Source: Selaginella moellendorffii
Lineage: Eukaryota > Streptophyta > Lycopodiopsida > Selaginellales > Selaginellaceae
NCBI RefSeq assembly: GCF_000143415.4
Contig: NW_003314418.1
Coordinates: 180,271-244,270 of the forward strand
Direction: 5' to 3'
DNA length: 64,000 bases
Part shown: positions 45,582 to 56,049 of the stretch, piece by piece
Position numbering within the stretch: position 1 is the first letter of the stretch
Layout: every line of letters starts with the position of its first letter
Notes under the pieces: generated by a model
Database searches by the model: none
Seen by the model: only the letters and a program-made list of their open reading frames with translations
Told to the model about the DNA's origin: nothing
Position numbers and translations under genes: made by a program

Positions 45582-48500
45582 GTGTGCGGCGCTAGGGTTT
45601 GTGTGGTGTGTGTGTCATTTCTCATGGAGTGGAAAACGTTTTTCAGGGATCCCACTTTCTGGTGGGACAACAGGTTCAAGAAGAAAAACAAGTTCTTCTC
45701 AGAGTCCTACCCGGATTTCAAACATGTTTCTACCGGAGAGAGCCTGTGGATCGCCAACAGGAAAACACCAACCTGGGTCTCTGCAAAACTCGAGTCGCTC
45801 GCTGACCCAGCTGTAGGTAAGGCCGCCACGGCCCGCTACAAATCTCCACATACCCCACCTGTAGCTGGTGATGAACCGGTGAGTTTAGGGAGGCTGATAC
45901 ACCGCGTGAGAGACTCAGCTGAGAGCAGATCCCTTTCTTTGGGAAAACAAGCCCATGAAGCTGTGCTCAAGAGTGATGAGCACAAAAGCAACATCTACTT
46001 GTTGACGGGATTGATCGATATGTACTGCAAGTGTGGCGAGCTTGAGGAGGCTCGCAAGATTTTCGACTCCATGGGAACCCGGAGTCTTGTGTCCTACAAC
46101 ACGATCATCCAGGGCTGTGGCTCGAACGGGCAAGCTGAACTTGCTCTGGAGTACTACTCTGCCCTGAGAGCTTGTACCACCATTCAACCCAACGATTGGA
46201 CACATGTCGCGGTGATCAGCGCCTGCTCCAGACTTGCTACCGAATCCAGCGAGAAGAGGGAGAGAGCTCTACGCATCGGGATGGAGATCCATTCAATGCT
46301 GAGCAAGGAGAAGAAACAGGTAGATCTGTTCGTGGCGACTTGCCTGGTAGACATGTACTGCAAGTGTGGCGAGCTTGAGGAGGCTCGCAAGATTTTCCAC
46401 TCCATGGAAACTCGGAGTGTTGTGTCCTACACCGCGATCATCCAGGGCTGCAACACGAACGGGCGAGCTGAACTTGCTCTGGAGTACTACTCTGCCCTGA
46501 GAGCTTGTACCACCATTCAACCCAACGATCGGGCTCATGTCGCGGTGATCAGTGCCTGCTCCAGACTTGCTACCGAATCCAGCGAGAAGAGGGAGAGAGC
46601 TCTACGTATCGGGATGGAGATCCATTCAATGCTGAGCAAGGAGAAGAAACAGGTAGATCTGTTCGTGGCGACTTGCCTGGTAGACATGTACTGCAAGTGT
46701 GGCGAGCTTGAGGAGGCTCGCAAGATTTTCGACTCCATGGGAACTCGGAGTGTTGTGTCCTACAACGCGATCATCCACGGCTGCGGCTCGAACGGACAAG
46801 CTGAACTTGCTCTGGAGTACTACTCTGCCCTGAGAGCTGATAACACCATTCAACCCGACGATCGGACTCATGTTGTGGTGATCAGCGCCTGCTCCAGACT
46901 TGCTACCGAATCCAGCGAGAAGAGGGAGAGAGCTCTACGCATCGGGATGGAGATCCATTCAATGCTGAGCAAGGAGAAGAAACAGCTAGATCTGTTCGTG
47001 GCGACTTGCCTGGTAGACATGTACTGCAAGTGTGGCGAGCTTGAGGAGGCTCGCAAGATTTTCCACTCCATGGGAACTCGGAGTGTTGTGTCCTACACCG
47101 CGATCATCCAGGGCTGCAACACAAACGGGCGAGCTGAACTTGCTCTGGAGTACTACTCTGCCCTGAGAGCTGATAACACCATTCAACCCGACGATCAGAC
47201 TCATGTCGTGGTGATCAGCGCCTGCTCCACACTTGCTACCGAATCCAGCGAGAAGAGGGAGAGAGCTCTACGCATCGGGATGGAGATCCATTCAATGCTG
47301 AGCAAGGAGAAGAAACAGCTAGATCTGTTCGTGGCGAATTGCCTGGTAGACATGTACTGCAAGTGTGGCGAGCTTGAGGAGGCTCGCAAGATTTTCAACT
47401 CCATGGGAACTCGGAGTGTTGTGTCCTACACTGCGATCATCCAGGGTTGCGGCTCGAATGGGCAAGCTGAACTTGCTCTGGAGTACTACTCTGCCCTGAG
47501 AGCTGATAACACCATTCAAGCTGATGCTTGCACCTACACCTGCGTCCTTGTTGCTTGCGGGAGTGTGATGGCGATCAAGCTCGGGAGGGAGATTCACCAG
47601 CTGGCGAAGCATAAAGGGCTGCTGAAAAACAATCCAGTTCTGGGCTCCAGCCTGGTGAGCTTCTACGGCAAATGCGGCGATGTTGATTCTGCTCAGGAAG
47701 CGTTTGACGAGTGCCGAGCTCGGGACGACACGGGTCTCTGGAACTCTCTCATACAGGCTTACACTCTCCAGGGCCGATCGATCGAGGCCTTGGAGCGTTT
47801 CTATTCCATGACTCAGGAGGAGGGCTGTAAAGCTGACGATGTGAGTTTTGTTTCGGTGTTGAACGCTTGCAGCCATGGTGGTCTGGTCGGGAAAGGAAGG
47901 CAGCTTCTGGATGAAATGCCCAAGCAGTATGGAGTCAAGCCACGTCTGGAGCATTATGTGTGCCTGATCGATATGCTCGGGCGAGCTAACCTCCTCGACG
48001 AAGCTGTGAGAGTTCTCAGAGCCATGCCTTTTGAACCGGATGCAGTGGTTTGGACGTCCCTGCTCGGAGCCTGCCGGAAGTGGAAGAATTACATGATCGG
48101 CAAACTCGCGTTTGAGCGTCTTGTGGAGATGGATCCCAAGAGCGGCACGCCCTACGCATTGATGGCCAATATATTTGGAAACCTGGGGATGCTCAGTGAA
48201 AGGGCCGCTGTTGTGGAGAGAATGAGAGGTGAAGGCAGCTTCAGGGAGCCCGGGAGAAGCTGGTGGACGGATGTTAGCTCAGGAAAAGTGCATTCTTTTT
48301 CTGTCGGGGATAGGAGTCACTCACAGAGCGACGAGATTGCGGCCAAGCTCAAGCAATTGTTGCTGAGAATGAAAGAGGAGGGGTACGCGAGCGATGTGAT
48401 CAACGTTCTAAAAGACATACCTGAGGAAGATCACCTGTGCGGCCACAGTGAGAAGCTTGCGCTGGGGTGTGCTCTGGTGAACTCGCACCAGAAGGAGACC

Positions 48501-48653
48501 ATCAGAATCGTGAAAAATCTCCGAGTTTGTGACGATTGCCATGCGGCCACTGCTCTCATCTCTAAGCTGGAAAAAAGGCTAATCATCTGCAAAGATGCCA
48601 GTCAGGTTCATGTGTTCCAGGATGGCAGATGTTCCTGTGACAACTACTTTTGA
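45582..48653 (+). CDS. PLS-class PPR protein with N-terminal PDF-type motif and C-terminal DYW deaminase domain
   Basis: Intronless 1023-codon frame. Residues about 17-70 resemble the PDF motif of OSB organellar ssDNA-binding proteins: W17, DP 23-24, WWDNR 27-31, PDFKH 44-48, TGESLW 51-56, P.WV 63-66. From residue about 137 come tandem L-S-P PPR triplets with 111-residue period (units starting near 137, 248, 359, 470, 581), then diverged PPRs, E motifs and a DYW domain with EPGRSWW 889-895, HSE 955-957, C983 and C986-H987, and terminal CSCDNYF. The HxE and CxxC zinc/deaminase residues are present; the final triplet is NYF and not DYW. DYW-PPR proteins edit C to U in plant organelle RNA, each PPR reading about one base. 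Alternative start M15 (45624) keeps the PDF motif. Organelle targeting is expected but no clear presequence precedes the motif. Confidence 0.9.
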   Translation: MCGARVCVVCVSFLMEWKTFFRDPTFWWDNRFKKKNKFFSESYPDFKHVSTGESLWIANRKTPTWVSAKLESLADPAVGKAATARYKSPHTPPVAGDEPVSLGRLIHRVRDSAESRSLSLGKQAHEAVLKSDEHKSNIYLLTGLIDMYCKCGELEEARKIFDSMGTRSLVSYNTIIQGCGSNGQAELALEYYSALRACTTIQPNDWTHVAVISACSRLATESSEKRERALRIGMEIHSMLSKEKKQVDLFVATCLVDMYCKCGELEEARKIFHSMETRSVVSYTAIIQGCNTNGRAELALEYYSALRACTTIQPNDRAHVAVISACSRLATESSEKRERALRIGMEIHSMLSKEKKQVDLFVATCLVDMYCKCGELEEARKIFDSMGTRSVVSYNAIIHGCGSNGQAELALEYYSALRADNTIQPDDRTHVVVISACSRLATESSEKRERALRIGMEIHSMLSKEKKQLDLFVATCLVDMYCKCGELEEARKIFHSMGTRSVVSYTAIIQGCNTNGRAELALEYYSALRADNTIQPDDQTHVVVISACSTLATESSEKRERALRIGMEIHSMLSKEKKQLDLFVANCLVDMYCKCGELEEARKIFNSMGTRSVVSYTAIIQGCGSNGQAELALEYYSALRADNTIQADACTYTCVLVACGSVMAIKLGREIHQLAKHKGLLKNNPVLGSSLVSFYGKCGDVDSAQEAFDECRARDDTGLWNSLIQAYTLQGRSIEALERFYSMTQEEGCKADDVSFVSVLNACSHGGLVGKGRQLLDEMPKQYGVKPRLEHYVCLIDMLGRANLLDEAVRVLRAMPFEPDAVVWTSLLGACRKWKNYMIGKLAFERLVEMDPKSGTPYALMANIFGNLGMLSERAAVVERMRGEGSFREPGRSWWTDVSSGKVHSFSVGDRSHSQSDEIAAKLKQLLLRMKEEGYASDVINVLKDIPEEDHLCGHSEKLALGCALVNSHQKETIRIVKNLRVCDDCHAATALISKLEKRLIICKDASQVHVFQDGRCSCDNYF
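45985..47520 (+). repeat. 333-bp tandem repeat array inside the PPR gene
   Basis: Exact period 333 bp: the same site (A-G-G/C-T-A-G-A-T-C-T) recurs at 46318, 46651, 46984 and 47317. Units alternate between type A (FDSMGTRS, YN.II, GCGSNGQ) and type B (FHSM.TRS, YTAIIQ, GCNTNGR), so the array is A-B-A-B plus a hybrid fifth unit that diverges after 47520. This implies expansion by a 666-bp dimer. Confidence 0.95.
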
Positions 48654-49535
48654 AAACATGTCAGTGCTCTTTCTTGCAGTTATCCCTGGTTTTAAACCCT
48701 CTGTGAGTCAAGCAGAAACATGGGCCGCTGAGTGAGCAAAGTACCGCCGTCAACCTGAACTTCACGGAGAAAAAATTAACATTTAAAGTTAAAACTATGC
48801 AAAAGGAGGATGACACGTTGTCTTAAATTTAAATTTCTTTTTGGTAGCCAGGAATGCTGTCAGTCGCATGGGGGCTTGGTGGGGAGCTGGGTTCTGAGGT
48901 GACTGACGCAAAACATGTACGTGCCTGCATGCCCTTTGCGCGTGCACTAAGTAAGCATGTGGTGGAGGACATAGGTGCCCCAAAACGGAGTGCCCAGATT
49001 CAGATAATAAGCCTTAGTATGAACCCAAACTCTTTGCTGATAGCAAGTACCGCCTCATGTTCCGGGAGCAAGGTGATGGTGGCTTGCGGCATGACCAACT
49101 TTGGGTTTGTGCTCCTAGAGCACGTTGAAGACGTGTGGAAGCTGGTGACGATGGCATTTGTTTCTTGCAACGTACTCACTAGCTCCTCGGCGACGTCTTC
49201 CTTCCAGATTTTTTGAGCTTGTCATGAGTGGTGATCTGCTTGCTCTCTCCTGTGACGACTTCTTCCAGCCTCTGGTGCCCAACCTCAAGGCTCTCTTGTG
49301 GATGGAGCTAGCCCTACACAGTGTGTGTGTGTGTGTCAACCAGCAGATGCACAAATCGTTGAGAATTAGCAACAAGTGTGTATCATAGGCTTAGTATGTA
49401 GTGTACTAGTGTACATGTACATGTGTTTCAGCTAAATATAATGGGCCAAATACACCGAAGAAGTGTGTATAAGAAGAGTAGAAACAAATTAAGAAATGTA
49501 AATTAAGAAGTGCAAAAGAGATGAAAATAAAAATT
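48654..49535. other. Downstream flank of the PPR gene, left arm
   Basis: About 49010-49230 is open on the minus strand in both arms with mostly conservative differences (WKEDVAEELVSTLQETNAIV, KLVMPQATITLLPEHEAVLA), equivalent to 50635-50860 plus in the right arm, but I recognise no family. A GT microsatellite lies at 49319-49336. The remainder is AT-rich and featureless. Confidence 0.35.
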
Positions 49536-49636
49536 NNNNNNNNNNNNNNNNNNNNNNNNNNNNNNNNNNNNNNNNNNNNNNNNNNNNNNNNNNNNNNNNN
49601 NNNNNNNNNNNNNNNNNNNNNNNNNNNNNNNNNNNN
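49536..49636. other. Assembly gap (101 N)
   Basis: Lies within the left arm about 300 bp from the axis, not at the axis. The opposite arm at about 50219-50311 is contiguous and supplies the expected sequence of roughly 95 bp. Confidence 0.98.
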
Positions 49637-49841
49637 AAAAAAACAAACATTGAAAAAATAGTGTTTGATAATATCTTCTTTGCTTTTAGTTTTTTATTTT
49701 CGAAAGAAAATTAGTGGGGGAGTGCTGGTAAAGATATCTTTGCCGTTCATTGGTGGTTAATTAAATGAGCATGTTTAGAGATGTTTATAAGAGTTTAGCT
49801 CTGGATCAAGAGTTACCCGAAAATTAAAGTTCAAAATTTAC

Positions 49842-50014
49842 GTTTTCCCTATTTGCACAATAGCTTAAGCTAAAGTAATGTACTTACCCTTATTTTTTAT
49901 GGGAAAATTATTAGTATTTTGGATTCGCACGAAAAAAAGGGAGGATTCTTAAGTAATTTTCAAAAACCCCGACCAAATCTAAAGTGTTGGGGTCATTTTA
50001 TTTTAAGGGAAGTT
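49842..50014. other. Axis spacer of the palindrome
   Basis: 173 bp of unique AT-rich sequence between the innermost inverted ends. No gene or element signature. The flanks 49637-49841 and 50015-50218 are near-perfect inverted copies except for a short divergent patch (49800-49810 versus 50048-50060). Confidence 0.85.
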
Positions 50015-51126
50015 GTAAATTTTGAACTTTAATTTTCGGGTAACTCATGTGTGAATTGCTAAACTCTTATAAACATCTCTAAACATGCTCATTTAATTAA
50101 CCACCAATGAACGGCCAAGATATCTTTACCAGCACTCCCCCACTAATTTTCTTTCGAAAATAAAAAACTTAAAGTAAAGAAGATATTATCAAACACTATT
50201 TTTTCAATGTTTGTTTTTTTCTTATTTTCTACTATTAATTAACTTACAACTCAATCACACAATATTTGGAGCTGAATCCAACTTAATTTCAGCAAACTGA
50301 GAGGATGGACAATTTTTATTTTCATTTCTTTTGCACTTCTTAATTTACATTTCTTAATTTGTTTCTACTCTTCTTATACACACTTCTTCGGTGTATTTGG
50401 CCCATTATATTTAGCTGAAACACATGTACATGTACACTAGTACACTACGTACTAAGCCTATGATACACACTTGTTGCTAATTAATTCTCAACAATTTGTG
50501 CATCTGCTGGTTGATACACACACACACTGTGTAGGGCTAGCTCCATCCACAAGAGAGCCTTGAGGTTGGGCACCAGAGGCTGGAAGAAGTCGTCACAGGA
50601 GAGAGCAAGCAGGTCACCACTCATGACAAGCTCAAAAAATCTGGAAGGAAGACATCACTGAGGAACTGGTGAGTACGTCGCAAGAAACAAATGCCGTCAT
50701 CACCAACTTCCACACGTCTTCAATGTGCTCTAGGAGCACAAACCCAAAGTTGGTCATGCCGCAAGCCGCCATCACCTTGCTCCCAGAACATGAGGCGGTA
50801 CTTGCTATCAGCAAAGAGTTTGGGTACCGGCAAGTCTTCATACTAAAGCTTATTATCTGAATCTGGGCGCTTCGTTTTGGGGCACCTGTTGGCAGGTTTA
50901 GTCAGCATTCCCTGATTCTACTACCAAAAAGAAATTTAAATTTAAGACAACGTGTCATCTTCCTTTTGCATAGTTTTAACTTTTAAATGTTAATTTTTTC
51001 TCCGTGAAGTTCAGGTTGACAGCGGTACTTTGACGAAGCATGCTCACTCAGCGGCCCATGTTTCTGCTTGACTCACGGAGGGTTTTAAAACCAGGGATAA
51101 CTGCAAGAAAGAGCACTGACATGTTT
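50015..51126. other. Right-arm counterpart of the PPR downstream flank
   Basis: Mirror of 48654-49841. Contains the conserved unidentified frame (50635-50860 plus) and a 10-bp insertion (TACCGGCAAG near 50824) absent in the left arm. Otherwise AT-rich with nothing recognisable. Confidence 0.4.
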
Positions 51127-53244
51127 TCAAAAGTAGTTGTCACAGGAACATCTGCCATCCTGGAACACATGAACCCAATTGGCATCTTTGCAGATGATTA
51201 GCCTTTTCTCCAGCTTAGAGATGAGAGCAGTGGCCGCATGGCAATTGTCACAAACTCGGAGATTTTTCACAATTCTGATGGTCTCCTTCTGGTGCGAGTT
51301 CACCAGAGCACACCCCAGCGCAAGCTTCTCACTGTGGCCGCACAGGTGATCCTCTTTCTCTTCCTCGGGTATGTTTTTTAGAACATTGATCACATCACTC
51401 ACGTACCCCTCCTCTTTCATTCTCAGCAACAATTGCTTGAGCTTGGCCGCAATCTCGTCGCTCTGTGAGTGACTCCTATCCCCGACAGAAAAAGAATGCA
51501 CTTTTCCTGAGCTAACATCCGTCCACCAGCTTCTCCCGGGCTCCCTGAAGCTGCCTTCACCTCTCATTCTCTCCACAACAGCGGCCCTTTCACTGAGCAT
51601 CCCCAGGTTTCCAAATATATTGGCCATCAATGCATAGGGCGTGCCGCTCTTGGGATCCATCTCCACAAGACGCTCAAATGCGAGTTTGCCGATCGTGTAA
51701 TTCTTCCACTTCCGGCAGGCTCCGAGCAGGGACGTCCAAACCACTGCATCCGGTTCAAAAGACATGGCTCTGAGAACTCTCACAGCTTCGTCGAGGAGGT
51801 TAGCTCGCCCGAGCATATCGATCACGCACACATAATGCTCCAGACGTGGCTTGACTCCATACTGCTTGGTCATTTCATCCAGAAGCTGCCTTCCTTTCCC
51901 GACCAGACCACCATGGCTGCAAGCGTTCAACACCGAGACAAAACTCACATCGTCAGCTTTACAGCCCTCCTCCCGAGTCATGGAATAGAAACGCTCCAAG
52001 GCCTCGATCGATCGGCCCTGGAGAGTGTAAGCCTGTAGTTCCAGAGACCCGTGTTGTCCCGTGCTCGGCACTCGTCAAACGCTTCCTGAGCAGAATCCAC
52101 ATCGCCGCATTTGCCGTAGAAGCTCACCAGGCTGGAGCCCAGAACTGGATTGTTTTTCAGCAGCCCTTTATGCTTCGCCAGCTGGTGAATCTCCCTCCCG
52201 AGCTTGATCACCATCACACTCCCGCAAGCAACAAGGACGCAGGTGTAGGTGCAAGCATTAGCTTGAATGGTGTTATCAGCTCTCAGGGCAGAGTAGTACT
52301 CCAGAGCAAGTTCAGCTCCCCCGTTGGTGTTGCACCCCTGGATGATCGCGGTGTAGGACACAACACTCCGAGTTCCCATGGAGTGGAAAATCTTGCGAGC
52401 CTCCTCAAGCTCGCCACACTTGCAGTACATGTCTACCAGGCAAGTCGCTACGAACAGATCTAGCTGTTTCTTCTCCTTGCTCAGCATTGAATGGATCTCC
52501 ATCCCGATACGTAGAGCTCTCTCCCTCTTCTCGCTGGATTCGGTAGCAAGTCTGGAGCAGGCGCTGATCACCGCGACATGTGTCCGATCGTTGGGTTGAA
52601 TGGTGGTACAAGCTCTCAGGGCAGAGTAGTACTCCAGAGCAAGTTCAGCTTGCCCGTTCGAGCCGCAGCCGTGGATGATCGCGTTGTAGGACACAACACT
52701 CCGAGTTCCCATGGAGTCGAAAATCTTGCGAGCCTCCTCAAGCTCGCCACACTTGCAGTACATATCGATCAATCCCGTCAACAAGTAGATGTTGCTTTTG
52801 TGCTCATCACTCTTGAGCACAGCGTCATGGGCTTGTTTTCACAAAGAAAGGGATTTGCTCTCAGCTGAGTCTGTCACGCGGTGTATCAGCCTCCCTAAAC
52901 TCACCGGTTCATCACCAGCTACAGGTGGGGTATGTGGAGATTTGTAGCGGGCCGTGGTGGCCTTACCTACAGCTGGGTCAGCGAGCGACTCGAGTTTTGC
53001 AGAGACCCAGGTTGGTGTTTTCCTGTTGGCGATCCCTCTCTCCGGTAGAAACATGTTTGAAATCCGGGTAGGACTCTAAGAAGAACTTGTTTTTCTTCTT
53101 GAACCTGTTGTCCCACCAGAAAGTGGGATCCCTGAAAAACGTTTTCCACAGCATGAGATTGTTGAAAAATGACACACACACCACCCTAGGGCCGCACGCA
53201 TACCCTAGAAATCCAGATTTGTTATTCTCTGCTCTTGCATGCAC
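51127..53244 (-). pseudogene. PPR-DYW gene copy in the right arm, broken and shorter
   Basis: Inverted copy of 45582-48653. It has a 5-bp deletion in the PDF motif (after TGE, near 53040, removing LW), a GGA to TGA stop near 52838 (SLSL then stop where the left arm continues GKQ), and an 8-bp deletion near 52036 that shifts the frame inside a PPR motif. The array holds two 333-bp units (one A, one B) where the left arm has about five. The DYW part (51127-52020) stays open, with HSE, CxxCH and CSCDNYF kept, and a two-codon insertion (EEEKEDH) relative to the left. Disabled as one protein; the DYW half could in principle be expressed alone. Confidence 0.9.
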
Positions 53245-54456
53245 TTAACTGTAGTAGTAAAAAGCTCGTGTTTTCTGTTTTATCTTTTTCTAATTCTTTT
53301 CCTTTTTAAACTTTACAATGTCACAGCTTAGCAGCTTAGATGTTTATTGTTAAAAAAAAATCTCTTTGATATATATAGAAAGTGAGCCAGCAGCAATCAG
53401 TTGCTCAAGAGCTGAAGAATCAGTACATGCATAATTTTCAGACAATTTTCTAACTGGCTGAACATCTGATTATTATTATTATTACTAACAACACGCATGA
53501 ACTTCCTAGAAATCCCAATTTGTTATTCTCTGCATTCATTTTTTATATGATCTGTTGCTGCATGCACTTAACTGTACAGTTCTTCAATATAATCTGCTAA
53601 CTAAAAGATATCGATACACTCAATATGCAAAAATAAACCACACTCTACACAAATTAAATAAAAAATGCTCTTCGGCCAGAAGCCTCAGGGCACTAGTTTC
53701 ATGCAGAACACTTTCGCAAATGACTCTCGCCCGGGGCCCATGCACAGGAGTCCTCGGGCGGTGGTAAAACCTCACAAGGCCTCACGTAATTATATTCACC
53801 CTGGGCTTCTGGCTGCTCTGCAACATACGTTACCACACCAAACTCTTCACACATGAAGCCACGCACGGAGGAAAAAACCGAGCAAGGCCTCACGTGCTTA
53901 CATTCAGTCCTTCTATGTGTTCTTGGCCTCACTCAGTTCATCTCCTTTGTTGTCCAGCTGCGCTTCTTTACTTCATGTTTTTGCTTGCATGCTTCGATTG
54001 ACATCTTCAGATTTTCAAGCGAACGATTGTGGCATACCGTGGCTACGTTTTTCGGCAGAGCTTGGAGGTGCTGAAAGCGGCATTAAGTTCGTGGAGGATT
54101 GATCTTGATTTGGATTGTATGGATCTCTATAAAGTTTGAAACTTGAGTTTATTTTTCTTCTTTGTCTTCTGTGTTGCCAAAATAACTGGTGTCAAACTTG
54201 CTTTTGCAGACTATCTCTAGTACTTCTGGATGCGATCAAGGCCTATTGCTCATTGCTTCAAAGGAGGAGATGATAATTGATCCCCAAAGAGCAAGCAAAA
54301 TGGAATAATGCTTACACAATGGTTCAATTTAAACATGCAAAATACTAATGCATTTGATGGTTTTGTTGCTTTCATCAAGTTATCATTCCGCTGCGATCTG
54401 AAACACCACATCGTCCACTGTACTTTCACAGGTTTCGAGACAGGTACCTGGGAAAG
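53245..54456. other. Upstream region of the right-arm PPR copy and start of duplicated segment copy 3
   Basis: Mirrors 44469-45581. Small frames at 53853-54102 (ending GIPWLRF.AELGGAESGIKF) are conserved in copy 1 (3552-3737) and, inverted, at 44663-44869, and could be a first exon of the segment's unknown gene. An acceptor-like TTTTGCAG precedes 54211. 54293-54358 is an insertion not present in the other copies. Confidence 0.4.
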
Positions 54457-54783
54457 GTGTATTCCATTGTTGTTCCTCAGGACCTGGACTTGTTTTGCCG
54501 CCTCAAGTGTGAGCTGATCAAGATGAGGGAGAAGCTTGCAATGGCGGAGGCTTGGACTCGAGCAAGGTTGCAGATGCAGTATGAGGATGATTTCTTCTAC
54601 AACTATGATGAGTGGGACAGCTTTGTGGATCTTTCCACATTGAGATCGTCGAGCGGAGAGTGTTGTAGCATAAGTTATCTCCTGGAGAAATGGTCCTGGC
54701 TCAATGATGGAAGCGGCCACTATGAAGAGGAAGCTCCAAGACATGTGTCATACCCATCTTCCCCAAGTTGCTCGAGTAGCTGA
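54457..54783 (+). CDS. Uncharacterised protein exon, copy 3
   Basis: Same family as 44040-44468: VYSIVVPQDLDLFCRLKCEL, QMQYEDDFFYNYDEW, then DSFVDLSTLRSSSGECC. After KWSWL a 140-bp insertion changes the C-terminus to a Ser/Pro-rich tail. The 5' part of the frame is interrupted by the insertion at 54293-54358. Likely non-functional or altered. Confidence 0.35.
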   Translation: MYSIVVPQDLDLFCRLKCELIKMREKLAMAEAWTRARLQMQYEDDFFYNYDEWDSFVDLSTLRSSSGECCSISYLLEKWSWLNDGSGHYEEEAPRHVSYPSSPSCSSS

Positions 54784-55160
54784 TATTTCACATATATCTT
54801 AGTATTATATATAATAAACTCCACAGCTTGAGTCACATGTAAAGTCATTGGCACACATCCGCACGTCAAGATTGTTGGAGAGCTCAACTGGAAGATGGAA
54901 AAAGGCCAAGGTGACTCATTGGGTTTCTAAACCTGCACTCGGCTTGGTAAGGTTTGGTGAGTTAAATAAGTATGATGAGTTTGAAGAGACAATCGCAAAA
55001 AAAAAAGGGGACGTCTAGACGTGAAGCGTGCTAACTCTCCTGAATGGCTTCAAAGAGGTGAGGTGTCTTAAAGAGGAGATGATAGAGCTGAGCATGGAGC
55101 TGAACTTGGCTTGTGCTCCTTCTTGTAAGAGCTAACTAGCTAGCAAAAAGAGAGGAGACG

Positions 55161-55370
55161 GTGAAGAGGATGCCTCTTGAACTCCAAGAGAACAACGGAC
55201 CTTTTTTTTTAAGGAGGGGAGAAGCTGCTAGCAGCTCAGAAGTAGGAGCAGTGGAGCAAGAGGTTAGGGCTGATGTCATCCCTGTGCGCCAAGACTGCTG
55301 GGTGGTTCGGGGCTTGGTTAAAGTAGGCAACCGGGTGGAGGCAGGGGGTTGGGAGCAATCCGAGGCTTGA
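55161..55370 (+). CDS. Small conserved reading frame, copy 3
   Basis: Counterpart of 4599-4799 with about seven amino-acid differences over 66 codons and no stop. No domain. 55371-55860 downstream is AT-rich and non-coding as in copy 1. Confidence 0.2.
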   Translation: MKRMPLELQENNGPFFLRRGEAASSSEVGAVEQEVRADVIPVRQDCWVVRGLVKVGNRVEAGGWEQSEA

Positions 55371-56049
55371 GGTATGACTTGTCCTTTCTACCTGGTGGAA
55401 CTCCATCTGAGCATTCCTACTTCCCTCTTTTAAGCTGCTACATCACGTTTTTACTCTTAGCTCGTGTTAACTCTTAACTCACATTTATACTCTAATTTCA
55501 CAATAACTCGCATTTTCACTCTAAGTAATCCTTTTTTTTTCCTTCCTCTAACTTACCTGGGCCATAAAACTTACTCCCTCATATCCCTAAACCTCAGGAT
55601 CATATGGAGCATATAAATAATGTGATTAACACCTCTCACTCTTGATCTTGTGGGATTCATAATATGATAACACCTCACTCCCACTCTTGTGGGCTCCATA
55701 AATACACATTAAAAATTGTTAATTTATTATTATTAAAAATTTAGTGTATTCAAATTTTGTTGAGTTTATCTATATCTACCATAGAATATATGGTAGAATC
55801 CTTAACATCAATCTGTTCCCACACAATATCGAGCTAACCGCTTCACATGTGACATTGTGCATTGAGTGTCACCACATAGATTTGTGGACCAACTTGTTGG
55901 ACGATGTGATAAGGACCTATGCAGCAAAAACCTTGGATCCGCAACACCTGATCACCAACACTTGATCACCAACAACTTATGTAGAAACTTTAGAAACTCC
56001 AGCAGGTGCAAAGTCCGGGCAAAAGTAGAGTGGAATTCAGTTATTCGGA

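Noticed and set aside
45915-47954. Several 67-96-codon minus-strand frames inside the PPR gene (and their mirror in 52170-52868)
   Set aside because: Antisense shadows repeated with the 333-bp period; no domain, and they follow the PPR codon structure.
49536-50220. Palindrome as a pure assembly artefact at the gap
   Set aside because: The gap is not at the axis; the axis spacer is continuous and the arms differ by many indels and point changes, so they are not one sequence placed twice. Long-read proof is still absent.
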